Positions 1 to 6,222 of a DNA stretch of 24,787 nt are shown here, one piece after another. This DNA comes from Desulfovibrionaceae bacterium (GTDB taxonomy: Bacteria > Desulfobacterota > Desulfovibrionia > Desulfovibrionales > Desulfovibrionaceae), in NCBI GenBank assembly GCA_009783115.1, contig WRHT01000003.1, positions 1-24,787 on the forward strand. The letters are read 5' to 3'. The notes under the pieces are model-generated. The model had not been told where the DNA came from. It did not search any database and worked only from the letters and a program-made list of their open reading frames with translations. Positions within the stretch are counted from its first letter, which is position 1; every line of letters starts with the position of its first letter. A program made the position numbers and the translations under genes.

Positions 1-677
1 AAGCCTCCGCCGCTGCCGTCAATGCGGAGGAAACAAAGAACAGCGCGCTGCACGGCAAGGAACAAAGCTTGCGCGTTGCCAGGCGCATGCTGGAAATAGT
101 GGACGCCACCTCGAAACTGAAGACGCAGATGGAGCAACTGGGAGAAAAAACCGCCAATATCAGCCAGGTCATGCAGCTTATCCAGGATGTAGCCGACCAG
201 ACCAACCTGCTGGCCCTGAACGCGGCCATTGAGGCCGCCAGAGCCGGCGAAGTCGGTCGCGGCTTCGCGGTGGTGGCGGACGAGGTGCGCAAGCTGGCGG
301 AAAAAACCATGCAGGCCACCCATGGAGTCGCTGCGGTCATTAACGCCATTCAAAGCAGCGCCTCGACCAATCTCCACTCCGTTGAGGAAGCGGTCAACGC
401 CGCGGGCAAGAGCACGCACCTGGCGCAGTCGGCGGGCGATTCTTTGCGGTCTATCCTTACGATAGCCGATGTCAACGCGGAAAAAGCCCAGAACATCGCC
501 AGCGCAGCTGAAGAGCAATCCGCCTCCGGAGAACTGATCCATGAACGGACCGCCGAAGTAAGCCGCGTGGCTACGCATAACTCGGAATTGATGGCGGAGG
601 CCGGCCGGGCCGTTGCCGCATTGGAGCAGTCTATCGCCCGGATAGTTGCCCTGGTGGAGAGACTCAGAACCGCATAA
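1..677 (+). CDS. Methyl-accepting chemotaxis protein, C-terminal part (5' end outside window)
   Basis: The frame is open from the left edge, so this is the C-terminal end of a longer receptor. It carries the conserved cytoplasmic hairpin tip of MCPs around bases 170-310, reading [18 protein letters not shown] followed by [18 protein letters not shown]. That tip is where the family binds CheW and the kinase CheA. It is followed by a long Ala/Glu/Ser-rich coiled-coil helix ending at VERLRTA. No C-terminal CheR/CheB-tethering pentapeptide is visible. The sensor and membrane parts lie upstream of the window, so the ligand cannot be guessed. A CheZ-type phosphatase lies about 4.7 kb away on the other strand. 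The family call is very secure; the true start is not in the window. Confidence 0.96.
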   Translation, partial: ASAAAVNAEETKNSALHGKEQSLRVARRMLEIVDATSKLKTQMEQLGEKTANISQVMQLIQDVADQTNLLALNAAIEAARAGEVGRGFAVVADEVRKLAEKTMQATHGVAAVINAIQSSASTNLHSVEEAVNAAGKSTHLAQSAGDSLRSILTIADVNAEKAQNIASAAEEQSASGELIHERTAEVSRVATHNSELMAEAGRAVAALEQSIARIVALVERLRTA

Positions 678-716
678 TGCAAAAAATACAGGCCAGCCCG
701 CTTCGCTGCCTTGCCG

Positions 717-1514
717 TTATTGATCCAGGGAGAGGGCCAGGCGGACTCCCATGGTGACGAACCGGTAATCGGGCGTGAAGTAGCTCCGGTAGGCCGACCG
801 GCAGATCCCGGCATCACTATACCAACTGCCGCCGCGAAGCACACGGTTCGCGCCGTATGACGGTCCCTTGAGGTCAGTTCCGGGCCTGTTGGCGTAATAT
901 TTTTTCCCATACCAATCCAGCACCCATTCAAACACATTGCCGTAAACATCGTAGAGCCCCCAGGGATTGGGGAGCTTACGCCCAACAGGCTGGGTCTTTT
1001 CTCCGGAATTCCCGGCATACCATGCGTACCTGGACAATTCATTTCTGTCGCTCCCAAAGAAGTATGCCATGTCCGTGCCCGCGCGGGCCGCATATTCCCA
1101 TTCCGCCTCCGTTGGCAAACGGTAGCGGTTGTGTCCTTCCTTGGCGTTCAAACGCCCGACGAATTCCTGCGCGTCATGCCAGGAAATTTGTTCCACCGGA
1201 TTCCTCCGGCCTTCGAATTTGCTGGGATTGTTCTCCATCACCGCCAGCCACTGCGCCTGGGTCACCGGGAATTTCCCCAGGTAGAAGGCTTGGCTGATGC
1301 TCACCTCGTGCCGCGGGATCTCATTGTCGTGGCACTCCTCCAACGAAGAATCACAACCCATCATAAAGGAACCGGACGGAATGAGCACGAATTCCATACC
1401 AACGCTGTTGGTGAAAGTCTTATCCTGGCTCCGGGCCGTTCCGCCAGGAAACCAACATAACACCAAGCTTGACAGCAAAAAGCTTAACAGCGAAAAACTT
1501 ATGAATTTGCCCAT
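717..1514 (-). CDS. Secreted formylglycine-generating-enzyme-like (SUMF1/FGE-sulfatase domain) protein
   Basis: A 265-residue protein with a signal peptide (about residues 1-28, hydrophobic LLSFLLSSLVLCWF) and one FGE/SUMF1-type domain. Family hallmarks in order are GMEFVLIPSGSFMMG (39-53), PVTQAQW (83-89), NPVEQISWHDAQEF (105-118), YRLPTEAEWEYAARAG (131-146), GNVFEW (192-197) and RGGSW (227-231). True FGEs oxidise a sulfatase cysteine using two cysteines after RGGS. Here the first position is Ser233 and only Cys238 remains (SDAGICRSAYR), so classical activity is doubtful. Many bacterial relatives use this fold for other roles. The first ATG has little Shine-Dalgarno signal, but the following signal peptide supports it. 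It is convergent with the chemoreceptor. Fold confident, function unknown. Confidence 0.85.
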   Translation of the reverse strand: MGKFISFSLLSFLLSSLVLCWFPGGTARSQDKTFTNSVGMEFVLIPSGSFMMGCDSSLEECHDNEIPRHEVSISQAFYLGKFPVTQAQWLAVMENNPSKFEGRRNPVEQISWHDAQEFVGRLNAKEGHNRYRLPTEAEWEYAARAGTDMAYFFGSDRNELSRYAWYAGNSGEKTQPVGRKLPNPWGLYDVYGNVFEWVLDWYGKKYYANRPGTDLKGPSYGANRVLRGGSWYSDAGICRSAYRSYFTPDYRFVTMGVRLALSLDQ

Positions 1515-1705
1515 TTGCTTATTTTTTTTTCTTTCTTTCTTTGCAATCCGCCTTTTACACCTTTATTTTGACGCCATTGAATATCACCAGGACACGGTCG
1601 CTGTCCAGATTACCGTGCCGGAGAAAACATGCCCAGCGCATTTTTTTTTACCTAACGCTCCGTCGTGATGATGCCGCAGCCAAGCGTACTCGTATGAGAC
1701 GGTTT
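1515..1705. other. Intergenic region without a recognisable gene
   Basis: About 190 bases between two leftward genes. It has a T-rich run near 1519-1545 (A/G-rich on the coding strand just upstream of the FGE-like gene) and a T-run near 1642-1650. No open frame here resembles a known protein and no clear hairpin terminator was seen. Confidence 0.5.
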
Positions 1706-2062
1706 CTATTGTCCCTTGATCTTTTCTTTTAGCTTAGCGCAGACATCCAGATGCATCACATGATGCCTGGTCAACGGAAGAAGAATAAGTCCGCCAACAG
1801 TTTTTTTGCCCCAGAAAAGCAGACGCCTGGTCAGGGCATCGCCCGGAGGTACAGGAGGCATTTGGATGAAATCTCCGTCCGCAAGCCCCGCCAAAATTTC
1901 ATCTTCGTATGTGGAAGCCTTGCCGCCGGAAACTTCGGAGCAATGTGTCAGCGCGTGCGTTTCAAGGGCCAATTCCATAGCCTCCGGAAAAGCGGCGCGT
2001 TTGAGGATGATGCTTTTCAGCCTTTCAATTTTTGGCGTGTACGCGCTTTTGACGTCGAACAT
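1706..2062 (-). pseudogene. DinB-family protein with a probable internal in-frame deletion
   Basis: The frame gives 118 residues from the ATG at 2062, which has GGAG six bases upstream; an upstream ATG at 2077 is less likely. The first ~75 residues (MFDVKSAYTPKIERLK, a LALETHALTHCSEVSGG stretch, then TYEDEILAGL) match my recollection of the N-terminus of DinB-like proteins of roughly 230-250 residues common in gut Firmicutes. The last ~35 residues (LLFWGKKTVGGLILLPLTRH, then HLDVCAKLKEK) match the C-terminus of the same proteins. The middle, which in the family holds the LWH...RIED helix with a metal-binding histidine, is absent. An in-frame internal deletion explains this. The product is probably non-functional as a DinB enzyme, although it could still be expressed. 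The assignment is from memory of the family. Confidence 0.5.
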
Positions 2063-2128
2063 AATCGCTCCAATCATGTGTTATTTGTGACAAACATTGA
2101 ACTCCACGCATTGCGATTGTATAAAACT

Positions 2129-2166
2129 GAAGTCTCGCAAGGCTTTTTCAAACCTTGCGGGACTTT
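2129..2166 (-). terminator. Hairpin, likely terminator of the EAL-CBS-GGDEF gene
   Basis: Arms 2129-2142 and 2153-2166 are complementary over about 14 positions with minor mismatches around a ten-base T/A-rich loop. It lies 113 bases beyond the stop of the leftward EAL-CBS-GGDEF gene and just upstream of the DinB-like gene. The core resembles the hairpins at 4376 and 5254 (shared CGCAAGGCTTTTT with the former). Confidence 0.55.
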
Positions 2167-2278
2167 ATCACATTATGCTTTGGTGGTTATTAAAATATAT
2201 TAAACATACGGCGCGGTGCTGTACCAGGATAAGCGCAGTCCTGCATTACGGTTTTAATCAGCAATTGGCGAGTTATAC

Positions 2279-4060
2279 CTATGCGCCCTGCTTCCATGCA
2301 AAAAGCTCTTGTGCGGCGCAGAGGGAAAACTCAACGCGTTTACGCGTTTTCGCGGCTTTTTTCAGACAGGCGAGGCGTTCGCCGAGTTCAGCGACGCTTG
2401 CGTACCCTATGTCCTTGTTGTCCACAACCACGCAGGTGGTGTCAAGCAGGGGAAAACGCATTACGCAGTCATCTCTTCCGCTCGCCGTGATATATCCGTT
2501 TTTGATATCCGTCTGGTTATAGAAATACAACACTTCCGTCCTGAAGCGCCCCAGCACGTCGGCAAAAAACTCTTCCGAAACGTGCGCGCTGACAATGGCT
2601 ACAAAGTCATCCCCGCCGACGTGTCCTATAAAGCACTCGTCCGAAACAAGATCTTTCAGCTTGTCCGCGAAAAGCTTGAGCACGCAATCCCCGTGCCCGA
2701 AGCCGTACGCATCGTTATAGGCCTTGAAGTTGTCAAGGTCTATATACGCGACGCTGAATTTCCGCTGTGCATCCAGCATGTTCGCCAGTTGCCGTTCAAT
2801 GATGAAATTTCCCGGCAGGCCTGAGAGCGGATTTTGATGCCGCGCCGTGGCAACCTCAATTTCCGTCGTTTTGAGCAGCAAGTTTTTTACAGTAACCACA
2901 CCGAAATATAGGCCCTCGCTGACCACCACGATAAAATCATAAAGTTTGTCGTGTGGTCTGTTCATCGCCAGGCCAGACACCAGGTCAATGGTTTTTCTCT
3001 CATCCACGATAAGAAAACCCATGTCCATAATCTCCGTAATGGCCTTCTTGCTGTACAGACTGAAACCGAAAGCGCCACCGAGAGCACGGTATAGCGTCTC
3101 ACGGGTCACGATGCCTATGGGCACGCGGTTGTCAAGTACGCAAAGCCCAGCGAATTCAGGACGCTTTGCATACATGGCGTAGACGTCTTCGATTTTGGCG
3201 TCCGGCGATACGGTAGGACCATGCGCGCAAATATTTTTTATATAAATATCGGAGAGATTCCTGCTGTAAATGCTGTTCTTGCGAGCATTGATACCCCTAA
3301 GAGTATTAAGAAAAATATCATCGGGTTTCAGGATGTATTCATCCGGCTTTTGGATATAATAACCCTGCCCATACTGCACGCCAAGGTTGACGAGCGTTTC
3401 CAATTCTTCCTGATGTTCTATGCCTTCCGCTATCAACGAGATGTTTGATATGTTCGAAAACTCGACAATCCCCCTGATAAGCCCTTGTTTCAAACGGTCA
3501 GTATATATATTTCGTATAAGGTGCATATCCAATTTGACATACTGTGGAGCAATCTCGCTTATGAGATTCAAACCGGAGTAACCTGCCCCCAGGTCATCAA
3601 CAGCAATATTGAATTTCTGTTCTTTATAATGATCAATAATTTTTTTGAATGATTTCATATCAGAAGTTGTATTTTTTTCCGTAATCTCAAAAATTATATC
3701 GCTCTCCAAAATATTGAGACTTTTTAATAATTTTTTTGTAAAGCCCTTTTGGAAACGCGGATCCTGTATGATGACAGGACTAACATTGATAAATAATTTT
3801 GTGGAAATACCCTTTGTAAAAATACGCTCCGATGCGCTTTTCAGGGCGGTACTCCGGGCTATATACTCCAAATCCCACAAAAAATTGTGTTCTTCCGCAA
3901 AACTGAATATGCGTTCCGTAGTCAGCCCCATGTCTTGCAGCGTGGTCCGCATCAAGGCTTCATAGCCGAGCACATGCCCATCGCGCAGGGATACGATCGG
4001 TTGAAAGGCGATTTTTACGAGCCTGTGTTCTATAATGGAAGCGAATTTTTCGACATTCAT
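2279..4060 (-). CDS. Cyclic-di-GMP signalling protein, EAL-CBS pair-GGDEF architecture
   Basis: A 593-residue protein without a signal peptide or membrane segment, hence probably cytoplasmic. Residues ~5-245 form an EAL phosphodiesterase domain whose catalytic set looks complete: EALMR (34-38), N92, E125, DD at 155-156, K176, D178, E212 and GQGYY (231-235). Residues ~265-395 form a tandem CBS pair, a module that usually senses adenine nucleotides. Residues ~405-580 form a GGDEF domain whose signature reads GGDDF (482-486), with DLDNFKAYND (441-450) upstream. No RxxD inhibitory site precedes the signature. The domain order (EAL first, GGDEF last) is known for a subfamily. I expect c-di-GMP hydrolysis tuned by the CBS pair; cyclase activity is uncertain. 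The ATG has TAAGGAG upstream with 9-base spacing. Confidence 0.93.
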   Translation of the reverse strand: MNVEKFASIIEHRLVKIAFQPIVSLRDGHVLGYEALMRTTLQDMGLTTERIFSFAEEHNFLWDLEYIARSTALKSASERIFTKGISTKLFINVSPVIIQDPRFQKGFTKKLLKSLNILESDIIFEITEKNTTSDMKSFKKIIDHYKEQKFNIAVDDLGAGYSGLNLISEIAPQYVKLDMHLIRNIYTDRLKQGLIRGIVEFSNISNISLIAEGIEHQEELETLVNLGVQYGQGYYIQKPDEYILKPDDIFLNTLRGINARKNSIYSRNLSDIYIKNICAHGPTVSPDAKIEDVYAMYAKRPEFAGLCVLDNRVPIGIVTRETLYRALGGAFGFSLYSKKAITEIMDMGFLIVDERKTIDLVSGLAMNRPHDKLYDFIVVVSEGLYFGVVTVKNLLLKTTEIEVATARHQNPLSGLPGNFIIERQLANMLDAQRKFSVAYIDLDNFKAYNDAYGFGHGDCVLKLFADKLKDLVSDECFIGHVGGDDFVAIVSAHVSEEFFADVLGRFRTEVLYFYNQTDIKNGYITASGRDDCVMRFPLLDTTCVVVDNKDIGYASVAELGERLACLKKAAKTRKRVEFSLCAAQELFAWKQGA

Positions 4061-4375
4061 ATACTGTCTCTCCTTAGCCGCAAGACCCCAGCACCCGGGC
4101 GATTCTATTGGGGCGGCAACGGGACTGTTTATCTCCGATTATTTTTACAAACCGGCAACGATACGGTAAAAATTGTGTTATATTTGTCCGGACAAGACAT
4201 CGCATACCGTGCTCAAGCGGTTATTGACGCGGCCACGAAAGATGAAGCGGCCATGGTGTTGGCCGGTAACGTTCATCACCCCGAAAAAAAGTAGCGTTTG
4301 AAAGTAGAATTTCCCACAATGAGCAACCGGGGGAAAGTGCCGCCCACGCACTGGGACGACAAATCCAACAAAGCT
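4061..4375. other. Gene-poor region upstream of the EAL-CBS-GGDEF gene
   Basis: No secure gene. On the plus strand an open frame ends at 4294 with a protein-like tail (QDIAYRAQAVIDAATKDEAA) but has no convincing start or ribosome site. It is reported as a finding, not as a gene. The region must hold the leftward promoter of the cyclic-di-GMP gene. It contains a 12-base palindrome at 4184-4195. Confidence 0.4.
4184..4195. promoter_or_regulatory. Perfect 12-bp palindrome TTGTCCGGACAA, possible operator
   Basis: A self-complementary twelve-mer 124 bases upstream of the start codon of the EAL-CBS-GGDEF gene, in an otherwise non-coding AT-rich stretch (TATAACACAATTTTTACC on the minus strand next to it). 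This could be a binding site for a dimeric regulator. No regulator is identified, and a twelve-base palindrome can occur by chance. Confidence 0.25.
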
Positions 4376-4410
4376 AAATCCCGCAAGGCTTTTTGGGCTT
4401 TACGGGATTT
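4376..4410. terminator. Hairpin beside the partial tRNA copy
   Basis: Perfect 8-base arms AAATCCCG (4376-4383) and CGGGATTT (4403-4410). The stem extends inward with mismatches around a T-rich loop. It is followed by ACAAGAACTTA, as the hairpin at 5254-5295 is followed by TGAACTT, so the two sit in matching positions relative to tRNA sequence. It may be the original downstream terminator of the tRNA gene, left at the far end after an insertion. Confidence 0.45.
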
Positions 4411-4426
4411 TACAAGAACTTAATCG

Positions 4427-4442
4427 CCACCAGGACTCGAAC
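4427..4442 (-). repeat. Partial copy of the tRNA T-arm, candidate attachment-site remnant
   Basis: The sixteen bases CCACCAGGACTCGAAC are identical to 5324-5339 inside the tRNA gene (T-arm plus two acceptor-stem bases), in the same orientation, 897 bases apart. The flanks toward the hairpins also correspond (GAACTTA in both). Integrases that insert into tRNA 3' ends leave exactly this picture: one complete tRNA and one truncated 3' copy. The last tRNA bases are missing from this copy, so it is not a clean att repeat. Confidence 0.45.
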
Positions 4443-4620
4443 GTGCATGGTAATTATTTGTATTTAATGACTATCATCAAACGCATTTTCGTGAACACCC
4501 CTTAAAATACCCCTAAAATTCAACGCTACCCTATAGGCGGGGTTGCTCTCATTTTTGACCTTGCCCTTGAAACCAAAAGGGACTCAGGCGGAAAATACCG
4601 GGCCTGCCTGGGGAAATATA
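4443..4620. other. Non-coding stretch inside the candidate element remnant
   Basis: Lies between the partial tRNA copy and the stop of the ORF6N gene. A short frame on the minus strand around 4450-4565 is interrupted upstream by a stop and resembles nothing known. No integrase signature was found. Confidence 0.4.
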
Positions 4621-5142
4621 TTAAAATCCGATCTTGCGCCGTGGGGGCTCTGGCGGGACTATGAGTTCCTGTAGAGCCTCGACGATGGTCTTGATTGCCT
4701 CGTCGTGCTGTCCGACCGCGTTTTCAAGCTCTGCCATCTTGGCGGCCAGTTCCTGATAGGCTGGTACGGTCTGCCGGAGCCAGACAAAGGCGCGGATGAT
4801 CATACGGCTGATTTCTGTTGCACGCTCAGAGTTCAATACGCTTGAAAGCATAAGTGCCCCATGTTCCGTAAAGGCGTATGGGGCGAACCTTCTGCCGCCT
4901 TTGCCGTGTTTTGAGGTCACATTTTGTGACCTCAAAGAATCCCACTCTTCATCGAACAATTGGAAAACAAAGTCCTCAAATTTTGCGGGATTACGTTTCA
5001 TGGCCTGTAGAAGAGCCTTGTTGGGCATCCCATATAAAATGGCCAAATCCTCGTCAATCATAACCCGCTGGCCGCGTAGCTCAAAGATGCGCCGGGCAAC
5101 GGCTTCCAGGACAAGTGGCGACTGAACTTCTGGAGTACTCAT
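4621..5142 (-). CDS. ORF6N-domain (KilA-N-associated, phage-type) protein
   Basis: A 173-residue protein of the ORF6N family, small DNA-binding domain proteins typical of phages and mobile elements and common as single accessory genes in bacteria. Visible signature: VMIDEDLAILYGM (about 25-37), KRNPAKFEDFVFQL (about 50-63), RSQNVTSK (about 72-79), then RRFAPYAFTEHGALMLSSVLNS (about 84-105) and AFVWLRQ. The C-terminal ~45 residues form a helical, Glu/Ala-rich tail ending in a proline-rich basic end. The ATG at 5142 has ACGGAGGA upstream at good spacing. It is the only gene between the tRNA and the partial tRNA copy, which supports a mobile origin. Its role (antirepressor-like regulation is often suggested) is not established. 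Confidence 0.87.
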   Translation of the reverse strand: MSTPEVQSPLVLEAVARRIFELRGQRVMIDEDLAILYGMPNKALLQAMKRNPAKFEDFVFQLFDEEWDSLRSQNVTSKHGKGGRRFAPYAFTEHGALMLSSVLNSERATEISRMIIRAFVWLRQTVPAYQELAAKMAELENAVGQHDEAIKTIVEALQELIVPPEPPRRKIGF

Positions 5143-5253
5143 CTTCGTTCCGTCCTCCGTTATGAATAGGTATCAGGAGCCATTTTTCCGTTCAAGTTCC
5201 CGGCAAATGAACATGTCAATGAACTTTGACGAACACAAGCGAACATAAAAAAA

Positions 5254-5295
5254 CAAGAAAACCCGCTTTGCTCTAAAGCTTTGCGGGTTTTCTTG
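5254..5295. terminator. Strong hairpin downstream of the tRNA gene
   Basis: Perfect 13-base arms CAAGAAAACCCGC (5254-5266) and GCGGGTTTTCTTG (5283-5295) around a sixteen-base centre. It starts about 20 bases after the tRNA 3' end and between the tRNA and the ORF6N gene. The T-run adjacent to the GC stem on either strand suits a factor-independent terminator working in both directions. Confidence 0.7.
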
Positions 5296-5315
5296 AACTT
5301 GCGTGAACTTATCTT

Positions 5316-5391
5316 TGGTGGGCCCACCAGGACTCGAACCTGGGACCGACCGGTTATGAGCCGGTGGCTCTACCAACTGAGCTATAGGCCC
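5316..5391 (-). tRNA. tRNA with CAT anticodon (elongator Met or Ile2)
   Basis: The minus strand folds as a cloverleaf of 76 nt with encoded CCA. The acceptor stem pairs GGGCCTA with TGGGCCC, the D arm is GCTCAGTTGGTAGAGC, the anticodon stem-loop is ACCGG-CTCATAA-CCGGT (anticodon at 5356-5358), and the T arm contains GGTTCGAGTCC. The discriminator base is A. The first base pair G1-C72 excludes initiator tRNA. The CAT anticodon fits elongator methionine, but C4-G69 and C5-G68 in the acceptor stem and C29-G41 fit a lysidine-modified tRNA-Ile2, so the amino acid is left open. The 3' end seems to have served as an integration target. Confidence 0.93.
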
Positions 5392-5397
5392 TAAAAG

Positions 5398-6066
5398 TTA
5401 AATCCCCAGCTTGGCCAGCAGATCGTCCACCGCCTGCTGGGAGGCTCCCGCATCGGGGCCATGCAAGCCGGAACCGTGAACCGCCGTCTCCCTGGCCTGT
5501 TTCCGGCTTTCCTCCGCAATGGCGTCCAGATCTTTCTCCGGTTCTTCCTCGCACTTCTTGATCATCAGCCCAGCGGCAACATAGGTCTGCACCACAATAT
5601 CCCGGATATGCCCCAGGGCGCTCACCACTTTTTTGATACGCTGGCCGGTGAGGTCTTGAAAACTCAAGGCCTCCACAATGGCGTTCACATTGGCAAGATT
5701 CTGTTCCAGGGCATGCGTTAGTTCCTCCGCCGCCGTCCTCGCGGCCGCGATCTCCCTGAGCCCGGCCAAGGCGCGGCGCGTCTCGGCCCCGCTCGCCTGG
5801 ATGTCTTCGGCCTTGTTCATAATATCATCAGCGGCCCGCAAAGTCGTACCCAGCACCTCATCCAACTGCCGGGCAGCCTCATGGAAAACCGTGATCTGCC
5901 CGTTATTTTTATCCGGGCTGGGAGATTGTTCAGTCAACCGTGCGATTTCTTTATAAATATCCCGCAGGCCGCTCAACATATCCTCGTTCATGCGCTTATG
6001 AAAGGCGTTTTCCCGGCGCAACCGCCTCAGTTCCTGCCCGCCATCCGGCTTCTTGACCATCTTCAT
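5398..6066 (-). CDS. cheZ: CheZ-family CheY-phosphate phosphatase
   Basis: A 222-residue, mostly helical protein. The CheZ signature is LSFQDLTGQRIKKV (135-148), where D138 and Q142 correspond to the catalytic Asp and Gln that position water for CheY-P hydrolysis. The C-terminal end QQAVDDLLAKLGI (210-222) matches the CheZ tail helix that docks on CheY, separated by a flexible linker (about 175-208) as in the family. Residues ~60-165 give the long four-helix-bundle core. It would end the chemotaxis signal by dephosphorylating CheY. Two in-frame ATGs, 6066 and 6060, share a GGGAG site; the second has the better spacing. It is a single gene here, next to the tRNA and not in a che operon. Confidence 0.88.
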   Translation of the reverse strand: MKMVKKPDGGQELRRLRRENAFHKRMNEDMLSGLRDIYKEIARLTEQSPSPDKNNGQITVFHEAARQLDEVLGTTLRAADDIMNKAEDIQASGAETRRALAGLREIAAARTAAEELTHALEQNLANVNAIVEALSFQDLTGQRIKKVVSALGHIRDIVVQTYVAAGLMIKKCEEEPEKDLDAIAEESRKQARETAVHGSGLHGPDAGASQQAVDDLLAKLGI

Positions 6067-6128
6067 TCTCTCCCGCAGGGATAATATGGCAAAAACACGG
6101 CAGGAGCAAGCGCGGCTTCAATATTTAT

Positions 6129-6158
6129 TTGACCACGGACGCCGCCTGTGCTTATATA
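6129..6158 (+). promoter_or_regulatory. Probable sigma-70 promoter of the lipoprotein gene
   Basis: TTGACC (6129-6134), an 18-base spacer and TATATA (6153-6158), or TTATAT with a 17-base spacer. The start codon is 65 bases further on, with AAAGGAG before it. It reads into the lipoprotein gene and away from cheZ. Confidence 0.55.
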
Positions 6159-6222
6159 GCCCTCCGCCGCATCACCCGGATCCGGGACGGCGCAGCCCTG
6201 AACAACAAAGGAGTTTATCCCA

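Noticed and set aside
350..1093. 247-codon open frame on the minus strand covering the ends of the MCP and the FGE-like gene
   Set aside because: It lies over two well-supported genes in other frames and its translation has no family-like features.
4319..4423. 34-codon open frame on the plus strand (begins MSNRGKVPPTHWDD)
   Set aside because: It runs through the hairpin at 4376-4410, has no ribosome site and matches nothing I recognise.
4450..4590. Possible integrase remnant on the minus strand between the ORF6N gene and the partial tRNA copy
   Set aside because: The frame is cut by a stop upstream, is under 40 codons, and shows none of the Arg/His/Tyr integrase signature residues.
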